From Chryseobacterium gwangjuense (GTDB lineage Bacteria; Bacteroidota; Bacteroidia; Flavobacteriales; Weeksellaceae), in contig NZ_JAJTNP010000004.1 of NCBI RefSeq assembly GCF_021311115.1, forward strand, positions 372,001 to 436,000: DNA of 64,000 nucleotides, given 5' to 3'. How positions within the stretch are numbered: the first letter of the stretch is position 1; each line of letters opens with the position of its first letter. This document shows, piece by piece, positions 44,172-52,702 of this stretch. The position numbers and the translations under genes are program-made. The notes under the pieces are model-generated. The model was not told where the DNA came from, made no database searches, and saw only the letters and a list, made by a program, of their open reading frames with translations.

Positions 44172-45200
44172 TTATACAGCGTACATCATTAACTCTTTCA
44201 ATAGTTTTGAAATATTGAGTGATGCAACAGCTATCCTTTCGTCTGCAGCTCCATAATAGATATACAGTCTGCCATTTTCTACAATGGTTCCTGTCGGGAA
44301 ACACACATTGTTGACTTCACCCTTCAGCTCCCATTCTTCTTCGGGTTTGAAAAGCGGATAGGGAAGTCGGGAAATTTCTTTTTCCGGGTTTTCAAGATCC
44401 AATAAAGCTGCACAGGCGTTGTAAACATAACCGTTAATGGTATCATAAACACCGTGATAAATCATTAGCCAGCCGTATTCTGTTTCTATTGGCGGACATC
44501 CGCCTCCGATATAACTTGATTCGTGATCATATTTCGGAGATAAAAGAATGTGAGCTTTAAAATGTGAAAAGTAATCCTGCCAGAAATCAGAATTCAGATC
44601 TTCGATATTTTTTACGCTGACGATCTGAATTTCAGGTCTTATCCTGTGAATGAAATAAAATTTATCGTTTATTTTTCTGGGGAAGAAAATCAGATTTTTA
44701 TCCCATAAAAAGATGGGGTCACTGTCAGGATTATTGATTTGAAATTCATTGTATCTTCTATACTTATCCGGGATTAAACCCTCTGATTCCGATAAAAGCT
44801 TAAACTCTTTATAAGAAATTTTCGGAACAATAATTTTTTTGTTTTTAAAGTATTTAAGATCGTTTGAAGTCGTTAATGTTCCTAAGGCATTGATGCCGTC
44901 ATAACTTGTATAGGTCAGATAAAATACATCATCTATTTTTACAATTCGGGGATCTTCTACACCGTGTTTTTCATATTCAGATTCAGGAACAATGATGGGT
45001 GAATCTGACCGTTTTTCTACCGTAAGCGGATCTGACAATACACAATGCCCGACAGTTGAGAAATTACCTTTGGCCACGGCGCGATAAAACAAATGTATTT
45101 TGCCATCTTCTTTAATGACGGCAGGATTCAGAACTCCTTCGTTTTCAAAACTTAAATTGGTTTTTCTGAGTATAATTCCTTCTTTTTTTATTTCTACCAT
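44172..45200 (-). CDS. GH130-family glycoside phosphorylase/hydrolase
   Basis: A 342-aa five-bladed beta-propeller of the GH130 (PH1107-related) family. Typical pieces are NPAVIKEDGKIHLFYRAV, GVEDPRIVKIDDVFYLTYTSYDG with the catalytic Asp region, and GGGCPPIETEYGWLMIYHGV. Family members cleave beta-mannosides by phosphorolysis or hydrolysis. Relatives in Bacteroidota are often mislabelled as pesticidal proteins. It has no signal peptide. Its ATG follows immediately after the stop of a 43-aa protein (TAAATG), and a GT4 enzyme gene follows. Confidence 0.9.
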   Translation of the reverse strand: MVEIKKEGIILRKTNLSFENEGVLNPAVIKEDGKIHLFYRAVAKGNFSTVGHCVLSDPLTVEKRSDSPIIVPESEYEKHGVEDPRIVKIDDVFYLTYTSYDGINALGTLTTSNDLKYFKNKKIIVPKISYKEFKLLSESEGLIPDKYRRYNEFQINNPDSDPIFLWDKNLIFFPRKINDKFYFIHRIRPEIQIVSVKNIEDLNSDFWQDYFSHFKAHILLSPKYDHESSYIGGGCPPIETEYGWLMIYHGVYDTINGYVYNACAALLDLENPEKEISRLPYPLFKPEEEWELKGEVNNVCFPTGTIVENGRLYIYYGAADERIAVASLNISKLLKELMMYAV

Positions 45201-45332
45201 TTAGGTTGTTGCGTTGCGAATTTCATTTTCTTTGTCTTTCCTTTTGTTTTGCTTGTCTTCCCGCTTCTCTTTTAGTGATTTTGCCGCAGGTGTTTTATCT
45301 GTTTTTTTCTTTGTATCCTTTTCTTTTGACAT
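45201..45332 (-). CDS. 43-aa lysine-rich small protein
   Basis: An ATG at 45332 opens a 43-codon frame ending TAA at 45201, directly abutting the GH130 start codon. The product begins MSKEKDTKKKTDKTPAAKSL and continues with KEKREDKQNKRKDK, a highly charged, probably disordered or helical protein. Small proteins of this kind appear near similar genes in other Bacteroidota. The rightward frame over this region is its antisense shadow. Role unknown; RNA, nucleotide or membrane-phosphate binding would fit the charge. Confidence 0.65.
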   Translation of the reverse strand: MSKEKDTKKKTDKTPAAKSLKEKREDKQNKRKDKENEIRNATT

Positions 45333-45438
45333 TTCAAAATATTTTTATTCTATGTAAAGGTCATCCATTAAAAAAGGAAAGGTTTGTAATAGTCTTTCAA
45401 TTTGTTACATAAATCATAGATATTAAAATTTAAAGGAC

Positions 45439-45446
45439 TAACTTTG
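45439..45446 (+). promoter_or_regulatory. -7 box of the AraC-type regulator gene
   Basis: TAACTTTG matches TAnnTTTG and lies 52 bp before the ATG at 45499. No clear -33 element is at the expected distance. Confidence 0.4.
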
Positions 45447-45498
45447 AAAGAGTGGCTGTCAACATATAGATTGACAAACTCGAAATACTGTGAGGATT

Positions 45499-46059
45499 AT
45501 GAAGTTATATATAAAATATATGGTAAGCCTGCGCTGCAAAATGGTGGTTCATCAGGAGCTTGAAAAACTGAATATAAGAAATGCCGTAGTAGATCTAGGA
45601 CTTGTAGAAATATTGGATGATATTACGGATGAACAGCGACAATTGTTAAAAGAAAATCTCCTCAAAACCGGACTTGAGTTATTGGATAATAAAAAAAGCA
45701 TTCTGATCGAAAAAATAAAAAATGCAGTCACAGAAATGATCCATTATTCCGAATCTCTTCCTCAAGAAAATTTCTCAGATTATATCAGTGAAAAGCTTGG
45801 CTACGATTACACTTACCTTGCCAATACATTTTCTGAAGTAAAAGGTATGACTTTGCAGCACTTTATCATTATCAATAAAGTGGAAAGGGTAAAAGAGCTC
45901 CTTTTGTATGATGAACTCAATCTTACTGAAATCTCTTATAAACTCAATTACAGCAGTGTTGCGCATCTTTCCAATCAGTTTAAAAAAATAACAGGACTTT
46001 CTCCTTCTTTCTACAAACAGCTGAAGCAAAAACGGCTGAAAAATTTAGAAGACTTATAA
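45499..46059 (+). CDS. AraC-family transcription regulator (short form)
   Basis: A 186-aa regulator. The C-terminal two-HTH domain (about residues 80-180) includes FSDYISEKLGYDYTYLANTF as the first HTH and LNLTEISYKLNYSSVAHLS with FKKITGLSPSFYK as the second, the standard AraC signature. The short N-terminal part (MKLYIKYMVSLRCKMVV...) is not a cupin, as in small regulators common in Chryseobacterium and relatives. A GTG at 45490 gives three extra residues; ATG 45499 matches the usual start. Likely targets are the adjacent stress-type small genes or the divergent GH130 operon. Confidence 0.9.
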   Translation: MKLYIKYMVSLRCKMVVHQELEKLNIRNAVVDLGLVEILDDITDEQRQLLKENLLKTGLELLDNKKSILIEKIKNAVTEMIHYSESLPQENFSDYISEKLGYDYTYLANTFSEVKGMTLQHFIIINKVERVKELLLYDELNLTEISYKLNYSSVAHLSNQFKKITGLSPSFYKQLKQKRLKNLEDL

Positions 46060-46162
46060 AAAGTGTGATATATGCAAATCTACTTTCGAAATGTATAACA
46101 GGATAAGACTAAAATAGATCACCTTTGGCTTGTAATAATTCTGTTACATATAAATTCGAATT

Positions 46163-46381
46163 ATGAATACAAGTCACAATAAAGCTCATGAGGCTTTTAA
46201 AATTACAGGAGATTGGAAAGAACAATCGAAACAATTAAAAGAAAAATTTTCACAGCTTAAAGATTCAGATTTAGTGCTTGAAAAAGGAAAAGAAAATGAA
46301 TTGCTGGGAAGATTAGAAAATAAACTAAGCAAAAGCCGTGAAGAGGTTATTAAGATTCTTAATAATACTCAACTTTCATAA
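46163..46381 (+). CDS. CsbD-like stress protein
   Basis: A 72-aa hydrophilic protein whose pattern GDWKEQSKQLKEKFSQLKDS followed by GKENELLGRLENKLSKSREE matches the CsbD family, in which a WNxxKGKLKQ-type start and GRLQ repeat are usual. Family members are general-stress proteins of unknown mechanism. The gene stands alone, 104 bp after the AraC gene and before a terminator. Confidence 0.82.
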   Translation: MNTSHNKAHEAFKITGDWKEQSKQLKEKFSQLKDSDLVLEKGKENELLGRLENKLSKSREEVIKILNNTQLS

Positions 46382-46433
46382 TGAGCATATTAAATCCAGA
46401 GAAATAGTACATATGTTTTGATGGATTTAATAG

Positions 46434-46475
46434 AAAAAGGGGCAGGTGCTTTTAAAGCCCCTGTCCTTTTTTATT
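46434..46475 (+). terminator. Intrinsic terminator after the CsbD-like gene
   Basis: AAAAAGGGGCAGG pairs with CCTGTCCTTTTT (one bulged G and one G-T pair) across a 13-nt loop and is followed by T residues. It lies 50 bp after the stop codon and shows that the small frame after it begins later than 46475. Confidence 0.75.
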
Positions 46476-46519
46476 TGAAAATATCCTACTATGTTATGCT
46501 CCATTTAAATAAAAAAAAT

Positions 46520-46738
46520 ATGAGACCACCGGATAATTTGCAGAATCTTACAAGAAAGATTTTTAAAGTTACGGGTAAAATTCAGTCTTCACATCCAGAA
46601 TTGTATTTCCTGTTGAATGAAACGCCTCTGTTTATGTCTATAAATCAGGAAGATATTACGGTTCAGGATCTAAAGCAATATCTTTCGTCTATTAGAATGC
46701 AGCTTGTTACCTTTGAGAAAGAAAAAATAAAAAAATGA
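46520..46738 (+). CDS. Unknown small protein
   Basis: A 72-aa protein, starting MRPPDNLQNLTRKIFKVTGK and ending TFEKEKIKK. No family recognised and no signal peptide. Frames that start upstream would run through the terminator at 46434-46475, so ATG 46520 was chosen (46497 is an alternative, MLHLNKKN). It overlaps the next gene by 4 bp, so the two are coupled and may form a toxin-antitoxin-like or other two-protein unit, though nothing specific supports that. Confidence 0.55.
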   Translation: MRPPDNLQNLTRKIFKVTGKIQSSHPELYFLLNETPLFMSINQEDITVQDLKQYLSSIRMQLVTFEKEKIKK

Positions 46739-47004
46739 AAACAATTATATTATATAAATTTAAAAACTCTGTTACGCAGAAAATGCCTCTTCTGAAAGAA
46801 AAAAGTCTGCTTAGTTCACTTAATGATCTGATGGCAATTGAGCTTCTGGATACAGAAATAATAACGGAATATACAATGGATGTTCCTGACGATTTTAATT
46901 TTGAATACCACACCGATGAAGAATTGTTAGAATTATGCAAGACTTCTAAAAGTTTTATTGATTATCATTTTGTAACAACTTTGAACGACTATGATGTCAT
47001 CTGA
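46735..47004 (+). CDS. Unknown small protein, paralogue of 40584-40853
   Basis: An 89-aa acidic protein (MKTIILYKFKNSVTQKMPLL ... LNDYDVI) paralogous over its length to 40584-40853. It overlaps the 72-aa protein gene by 4 bp. Function unknown. The paralogue 6 kb away lacks such a partner. Confidence 0.7.
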   Translation: MKTIILYKFKNSVTQKMPLLKEKSLLSSLNDLMAIELLDTEIITEYTMDVPDDFNFEYHTDEELLELCKTSKSFIDYHFVTTLNDYDVI

Positions 47005-47047
47005 TTTTACGAATCGAAGTTTTCAATCATCAGATAATTAAAATTAT

Positions 47048-48151
47048 ATGAAAAAAAAGATCTACCTTTTAGGCTGGACGATAATTGCCCCCATATTGGC
47101 TTGGATTGCTTATTTGCTGCATTATTCGCTAACGGGACATTTATATTCTTTAATCCTCACTTTCTTTCTTATAGGAGCCGTTTTAGCAGCGGTTTATCAT
47201 TCGGAAATCATTGCTTATCGGGTAGGCGAGCCTTATGGAACTTTACTTTTGGCTTTTGCGATAACCGTGATAGAAGTTTCTCTTATTATTTCGATAATGC
47301 TGAGTTCAAAAGGTTTGGAAACAATTAGTCTTGCGAGAGATACGGTCTTTGCTGCTGTGATGATTATTCTTACAGGGATTATCGGTATGTGTATTGTTGT
47401 TGGATCAATCCGTTATAAACAACAGGTTTTTACGCTGCAGGGTGTAAGTACTGCAATGATTACACTTGTTGTGATTGTAGTATTTATACTTATTCTTCCA
47501 AATTACACGACAAGTCACAGTGAAGGAGAATATACTTCATTGCAGTTAATCTTTATTTCTGTTATCTGTCTACTATTATATATAGGTTTTACAATGGTTC
47601 AGACCATCAGACACCGTGCTTTTTTCATTGCGCCCATTCCTAAAAATAATGATGAAGAGAATGAAGAGAATGAGATCCTTCCTGAAAAACCCACTCGAAT
47701 GATGATGTTTTACAGCATTATATTTTTGATTTTATGTCTGGGAATTGTCGTTCTCTTAGCTAAATATCTTTCAAAAGATGTTGATAACCTTGTATTCAAA
47801 GTCGGAGCTCCAAAATCTATCGTTGGAATTATTATAGCCGGAATTGTTTTATTACCGGAAGGAGTTGCCGCAATCCGTGCTGCATATAATAATCGCCTAC
47901 AAACGAGCCTTAATCTGGCTTTTGGATCTGCATTGGCAAGTATTGGTCTCAGTATTCCAGCTGTAGCTGCGGCTTCAGTAGTAGGTGATTTCAGGATGAC
48001 ACTAGGTGTAGATTTAAAATCGATGCTTTTGTTAGGATTATCTTTATTTATAATTACGATTTCGCTGGCAACAGGACGTACCAATATTATGCAGGGATTA
48101 GTTTTGATTTCGATTTTTCTCCTTTATCTTTTTACGACACTTGTTCCTTAA
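47048..48151 (+). CDS. Calcium/proton antiporter, CaCA family (ChaA-like)
   Basis: A 367-aa inner-membrane exchanger with about eleven hydrophobic segments. The two inverted CaCA repeats are visible: GEPYGTLLLAFAITVIEVSL near residue 60 and LPEGVAAIRAAYNNRLQTSLN followed by GSALASIGLSIP near 275-310; the Glu residues coordinate the cation. Between the halves is an acidic cytoplasmic loop (NDEENEENE, about 200-208). It exports Ca2+ (or K+/Na+) in exchange for protons. It begins 43 bp after the 89-aa protein gene. Confidence 0.92.
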   Translation: MKKKIYLLGWTIIAPILAWIAYLLHYSLTGHLYSLILTFFLIGAVLAAVYHSEIIAYRVGEPYGTLLLAFAITVIEVSLIISIMLSSKGLETISLARDTVFAAVMIILTGIIGMCIVVGSIRYKQQVFTLQGVSTAMITLVVIVVFILILPNYTTSHSEGEYTSLQLIFISVICLLLYIGFTMVQTIRHRAFFIAPIPKNNDEENEENEILPEKPTRMMMFYSIIFLILCLGIVVLLAKYLSKDVDNLVFKVGAPKSIVGIIIAGIVLLPEGVAAIRAAYNNRLQTSLNLAFGSALASIGLSIPAVAAASVVGDFRMTLGVDLKSMLLLGLSLFIITISLATGRTNIMQGLVLISIFLLYLFTTLVP

Positions 48152-48823
48152 AAATTTAGATAACTATATTTTTTGATGTGCCAAATAAAAAAATGCAAGT
48201 GGTTATTTATTTTAAAATCAATGCAGTTATCAGCATACAAATATATATTTCTCTTCTAAAATAAAAGCCCGATTTGGTATATTCATTATATGCCAAACTA
48301 AAAAATAAAAATGGCGCTAACTGTCTTCAGTTGGCGCCATTTGGCTGTTTGTGACCTTGACGAGCGTATCTTCAAACACTTTTATAGATGATTTAATTAG
48401 TTTGAGCCAAATTAAACAAGAATTAGCTATTCCAACGCTGGCACTAAATTTCTTATAGTTGTAAAGTTTTGGTAATATAATTTTAAGTATGTAAAACAAT
48501 CGAAGTTGATATAGTTGAAGTTTATTTTGCTTCGATTGTCTTTTATTTTTTAGTAATCGAATCAATAAATCTGATGGAAGAGATGTACATAGGTGATAAA
48601 ATAAAAAACCATAACTTCTTGCGTTGTTATTTTATTGTTATTTGCGTTTAGGAATTTAATGATAGATGCCTTCAAAAAATAAGAATATATCTTCCCAGTT
48701 GTTATTCCCCATATGAAAACAGATAGATCATATCATTCTTTTTGTCTTCTCTTGATCTGTTATTAAGGCTTTTTTTGACTTTTTTTCTTCTCGTACTTGT
48801 ATTCATATAAGGCAATTTGACCT
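48152..48823. other. 672-bp intergenic region with a dispersed repeat
   Basis: Only the repeat at 48311-48544 is recognised. The flanks are AT-rich without a convincing gene or RNA. Confidence 0.6.
48311..48544 (+). repeat. Dispersed repeat, copy 3 (complete)
   Basis: A 5' hairpin (ATGGCGCTAACT 48311-48322; AGTTGGCGCCAT 48329-48340; loop GTCTTC), a middle of 155 bp and a 3' inverted repeat (ACAATCGAAG 48496-48505; CTTCGATTGT 48530-48539) followed by CTTTT. Compared with copy 2, two stem pairs change on both sides and remain paired. A minus-strand frame of 82 codons crosses this copy, but it is not open in the other copies. Confidence 0.8.
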
Positions 48824-49529
48824 TTATGATCTTCTGAAATCAAATATAGTATCGCGAACTTCTCCTTCTTTTTGATAGGCCATTATTTTTTCTACTAATA
48901 TATCATCGGAAATATAGGAGCTAAAGGTCAGGTAAGTGCTTGAAAGCTGATGCAATTCCGGCTGTGGCACCGGCTGCCAATAACAGTGTTCTCTCTTTAT
49001 ATCCAAGTCTGTAGGTTTGGGCATAATTCGATCCGATAGCAGAACCAGTTACCGCAATAGGACTCTCCAAACCTGCGGATCCTCCCAATCCTACAGTTAC
49101 CGCACTTTGTATAATTTGAGAATACATCTTTACTGAAGATACGATGCTTGAGTTTTGTGCAATCTCATAGAGTATTGCTCCAATACCTTTTCTATCCTGG
49201 CCTTTAAACAGGGTAATGACGATCATGGTGGTCAGAACAATTCCTAAGAATGGAAATACAAGATAGAACAGAAGCTGGTATTCAAAATGTACTCTATGAG
49301 TGATAAAATAATGAATGTTGTGAACTAATGTTTTCAGAATCACTCCTGCCAGTCCGGCTGTACATCCTACAAGAATACCGGAGAGTAAAAGAAATTGACT
49401 TCTGTTCAACCTATTATGCAGCCAATGAAGCACAAGCTCATAACTCCTTGCTTTTTCAAGCCCGTATTTCTGAAAGTCTCTTTTAAACTTAAGAAAACTT
49501 AAGTATTTTTTTCTGTTATGAATTTTCAT
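48824..49529 (-). pseudogene. Truncated ClC-type chloride channel gene
   Basis: An ATG at 49529 opens a frame of 202 codons that reads like the N-terminal third of a bacterial ClC channel: first helices LLLSGILVGCTAGLAGVILK, the selectivity motif GSAGLESPIAVTGSAIGSNYA, and AAGATAGIASAF. Family members run to about 430-600 residues, and this segment is normally followed by NAPIAG. Here the frame turns at SAF into KHLPDL and a stop near 48921. A second frame overlapping the junction continues to 48824 with SDDILVEKIMAYQKEGEVRD, possibly the old C-terminal part. An internal deletion with frameshift is the simplest explanation. The residue cannot form a channel. Confidence 0.8.
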
Positions 49530-49555
49530 CAGCGTTGGTCTTACCTGAAGGCATT

Positions 49556-50791
49556 TTAAGAGGTTAATTTTTTGATTACTTTTTCCACAGTGATTCCCTG
49601 TATAAGAATTGAGAAAATTACAATGACAAAGGTAATGGATACCAGAATATCTTTATAGGGATTTTGCGGTAAAGATAGTGCCAAAGCAATAGATATTCCG
49701 CCTCTTAATCCTCCCCATGTCATAATAAATAGGGATTTTGTCCCAAAAACCTTTTTAAATCTGAATAGAACAGCAGGAACATATAAGGACACAAAACGGG
49801 CGATCAGAATAATTATTGCAGTAATAATACCAATAGCCAGATAACTCATGTCAAAAGAAACGATAACGATTTCAAGTCCAATTAGCATAAATAAGATGGC
49901 ATTTAATACCTCGTCGGTTACTTCCCAGAATTTGCCCAGGTAATCGCGGGTAATATCGCTCATTGCCAGTTCTTTTCCTCTATTACCAGTCATTAACCCT
50001 GCAACTACCATGGCTAAAGGTCCTGAAACATGGATGGAATGGCAAAGGCTGTAACCACCCATTACCATGGCTAATGAAATTAAAATCTCAGTTTGAAAAT
50101 GATCTATGGATTTCATGAGTTTATAGCCTATGAAACCGATAACAAGCCCTATAATAACGCCGCCAATGGCTTCATGAATAAAAAGCATTCCAATTTCAGC
50201 AGGTCCAAAGTTTTCCGGTCCTAGAGTGGCTATCTTTAAAATAGTAACGAAGATCACGACTCCAATACCGTCATTAAAAAGAGATTCTCCAACAATATTG
50301 GTTTCTATATTTTTTGACAGATTTGTTTTTTTCAGGATACCCATTACAGCGATGGGATCTGTAGGAGAGATCAAAGCACCAAACAAAAGACAGTATATAA
50401 GAGGGATATCCTGATGAAACGCTGAAAGAAGATAAAATAAACTGTAACCCACTACCAGTGTGGATATTAATGTTCCGATAGTGGCAAAACTAATGATGCT
50501 TTTTGCGGATTTTTTTAAGTCTGGAATAGAGACATGCAGAGAACCTGCAAATAACAAAAAACTTAAAAGAATACCCAATAGAAACTCTGAAAAATCAATT
50601 AATGCCAGCTTTTCGCGGATCATTTCTGTGAAACCTGAAGAAAAATATCCGGTAATAATCACACCAGTAGCTGCAAATACTCCCATCATCATCAGACTGA
50701 TTCCGGAAGGAAGCTTTAAAAATTTTATATTGAGGTAAGAAAAGAATGCTGCGAGCGTGATTAGAATAGAGAAGATTAGAAATAACTCCAT
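49556..50791 (-). CDS. Na+/H+ antiporter, CPA1 (NhaP-like)
   Basis: A 411-aa inner-membrane exchanger with about 12 hydrophobic segments. CPA1 signatures: LISPTDPIAVMGIL with the family TDP motif, VGESLFNDGIGVVIF with the paired acidic residues, and TWGGLRGGISIALAL near the C-terminus. It exchanges sodium for protons. The ATG at 50791 (MELFLIFSIL) was preferred over a TTG at 50815. The ClC remnant begins 26 bp downstream on the same strand; the two may once have been one ion-transport operon. Confidence 0.93.
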   Translation of the reverse strand: MELFLIFSILITLAAFFSYLNIKFLKLPSGISLMMMGVFAATGVIITGYFSSGFTEMIREKLALIDFSEFLLGILLSFLLFAGSLHVSIPDLKKSAKSIISFATIGTLISTLVVGYSLFYLLSAFHQDIPLIYCLLFGALISPTDPIAVMGILKKTNLSKNIETNIVGESLFNDGIGVVIFVTILKIATLGPENFGPAEIGMLFIHEAIGGVIIGLVIGFIGYKLMKSIDHFQTEILISLAMVMGGYSLCHSIHVSGPLAMVVAGLMTGNRGKELAMSDITRDYLGKFWEVTDEVLNAILFMLIGLEIVIVSFDMSYLAIGIITAIIILIARFVSLYVPAVLFRFKKVFGTKSLFIMTWGGLRGGISIALALSLPQNPYKDILVSITFVIVIFSILIQGITVEKVIKKLTS

Positions 50792-50995
50792 ACAGATATT
50801 TTTTTTGTGCTGCAAAAATACTTAAAACTAGCCTAATTATTGAATTTTAATTGTATAAAAACCTTGGTTTAACTTTAAATTGCAATAGTTTTAACGTATT
50901 TGTTCTCCTAAAAGAGTTGGTTAGCATTAATTTTTTATAAATGTTTCAGTAGGCTTTTAGCCAGTATTCTTTTAACACTTTTTTAATCCCTATTA

Positions 50996-51027
50996 TTTGT
51001 AATCGTTTTGAAGTTTGCTTACATTTG
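50996..51027 (+). promoter_or_regulatory. Promoter of the multidrug-efflux operon head gene
   Basis: TTTG at 50996-50999 and the -7 box TACATTTG at 51020-51027, 20 bp apart, match the Bacteroidota consensus. The ATG at 51036 is only 8 bp past the -7 box, so the mRNA would be leaderless or nearly so. Confidence 0.65.
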
Positions 51028-51035
51028 TGCCTGCG

Positions 51036-51500
51036 ATGAAAGGGAAGTTTTATCAATATCTATGCAGTTTGTTATTTGCTCTATTAACCGTCTTGGGATG
51101 GTATTACGGGCAACTTCAACAATACATATCTGTTGAGAACAATAATGAATTAGGTTTTCATTTCACTACGGATATTTGTAATACATGCCATAAAAGTCAC
51201 GAGAAGTCATTCGTATTAGTTAGAGAGCATGAAGGTGAGGACTTATATAATATCAGCCGCCCCCATTACAGTAAACTTCGTGCAAATCTTTCTGAAAATG
51301 ACAGTGAAAATGATGAAAATGTAGAAACATCAGGGACTTCGGAACTAGCCTTGTTTTTAAGAGGCGATTTCTGGCGTTTGATTTCCGGCTTCGTTATTAC
51401 GTTTCATGATAAACAAAATGCAGTTTCATTCGCTCATTTCGAACATTTAAAACTATTTTATGATGATCTGTACATCCAGTACAGGGTCATCCGACTGTGA
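51036..51500 (+). CDS. Small exported protein with a CxxCH motif heading the RND efflux operon
   Basis: A 154-aa protein: one N-terminal membrane segment (YLCSLLFALLTVLGWYYG), then FTTDICNTCHKSHEKSF, a CxxCH haem- or metal-binding motif, a His-rich stretch, an acidic linker (NDSENDENVETS) and a C-terminal domain. A TTG frame start at 51015 lies inside the promoter, so ATG 51036 was chosen. No family recognised. Located 101 bp before the adaptor gene of an AcrAB-TolC-type pump, in the same relative place as the small exported proteins at 26346 and 35485, though not homologous. A sensor or metal-binding role is a guess. Confidence 0.6.
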   Translation: MKGKFYQYLCSLLFALLTVLGWYYGQLQQYISVENNNELGFHFTTDICNTCHKSHEKSFVLVREHEGEDLYNISRPHYSKLRANLSENDSENDENVETSGTSELALFLRGDFWRLISGFVITFHDKQNAVSFAHFEHLKLFYDDLYIQYRVIRL

Positions 51501-51601
51501 TTTTATACTATTTTTTCCGAAAAACTTTAAGGTTTTCATGATCTGTTCTGAAAACCTGTAACTCTATTTTTCAATTTTAAAATATTATAAAAATTATTAT
51601 C

Positions 51602-52687
51602 ATGGTCAAGAAAAGTCTCATGTATCTCAATCTGTGCCTTATTCTGTTGTGTCTAAGCTGCCAATCTGAGAAAAAAGAAAAAAAAGAAACAGCATCTTTC
51701 AATGTGACGAGTCCGCTTGTAAAAGATACCTTAATTAATAAAGATTATGTAGCGCAGATCCGCTCAATCAATCATATTGAGCTTCGCGCCCAGGAAAAGG
51801 GATATATTCAGGAGATTTATGTAGATGAAGGGCAGTATGTTCAGAAAGGACAGCTTTTATTTAAAATTATGCCCAATCTGTATGAATCTGATGTAAATCG
51901 TGCGAAGGCAGAAGCTAAATACGCTGAAATCGAATATCAAAACACTAAAAATCTTGCAGCTAAAGATATCGTTGCTCCTCAAGAAATGGCAATGGCAAAA
52001 GCAAGGTATGAAAAAGCGAAAGCTGAACTTTCATCAACCAATACTCATTTAGGATTTACAGAAATCCGTGCTCCTTTCACAGGAATTGTTGGAAGATTAC
52101 ATGTAAGAAAAGGAAGTCTTGTAGATGACGGAGAGTTGATTACTGAACTATCTGACAACAGCAAAATGTGGGTGTATTTCAATGTTCCGGAAGCTGAATA
52201 TCTGAATCAGATGAGTGACAGAACAACTAATAATCCGATGCACGTTCGTTTGAGAATGGCCAACGGAAAAGAATTCACACAGGAGGGTGTTGTAGAAACT
52301 ATTGAATCTGATTTCGATAATGAAACCGGAAATATTGCTTACCGAGCTACTTTCCCGAATCCAAAGGGATTATTAAGATACGGTGAAACCGGAAATGTTG
52401 TGATCACATCTCCTTACGCAAACGCGTTAATGATTCCTCAGAAAGCAACTTTTGAAGAATTAGAGAAGAAATATGTTTACGTTATCACAAAAGACAACAA
52501 AGTAAAAGCAAGAGAAATAAAAATTGCAGCCGAATTACCGCATCTGTATGTTGTAGCTTCAGGTCTTGGAAAGGACGAAAGAATCCTTCTGGACGGTCTT
52601 AGAATGGTTCAGGAGAATCAGACGATCAGTTCAAAATTCCAAACCCCTGAAAAAGTAATGTCGAATCTGGACCTGTATGCCGAGTAA
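51602..52687 (+). CDS. RND efflux periplasmic adaptor (AcrA/MexA-like lipoprotein)
   Basis: A 361-aa membrane-fusion protein. Lipobox Cys at about residue 20 (LLCLSCQ), barrel-sandwich motif EKGYIQEIYVDEGQYVQKG near 60-80, an alpha-hairpin, RAPFTGIVGRLHVRKGSLV near 156-175, then a beta-barrel and a membrane-proximal domain. It couples the RND pump to the outer-membrane channel. It starts 15 bp before the pump gene on the same strand. Confidence 0.95.
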   Translation: MVKKSLMYLNLCLILLCLSCQSEKKEKKETASFNVTSPLVKDTLINKDYVAQIRSINHIELRAQEKGYIQEIYVDEGQYVQKGQLLFKIMPNLYESDVNRAKAEAKYAEIEYQNTKNLAAKDIVAPQEMAMAKARYEKAKAELSSTNTHLGFTEIRAPFTGIVGRLHVRKGSLVDDGELITELSDNSKMWVYFNVPEAEYLNQMSDRTTNNPMHVRLRMANGKEFTQEGVVETIESDFDNETGNIAYRATFPNPKGLLRYGETGNVVITSPYANALMIPQKATFEELEKKYVYVITKDNKVKAREIKIAAELPHLYVVASGLGKDERILLDGLRMVQENQTISSKFQTPEKVMSNLDLYAE

Positions 52688-52702
52688 TTAAAAAGCAAGA
52701 TT

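Noticed and set aside
45206-45412. 68-aa plus-strand Cys/Leu-rich frame
   Set aside because: It is the antisense of the 43-aa lysine-rich protein that abuts the GH130 start codon.
48317-48565. 82-aa minus-strand frame across repeat copy 3
   Set aside because: Part of the frame is conserved in copy 2, but upstream it has stops in copy 2 and a TGA in copy 1, so it is not a maintained gene.
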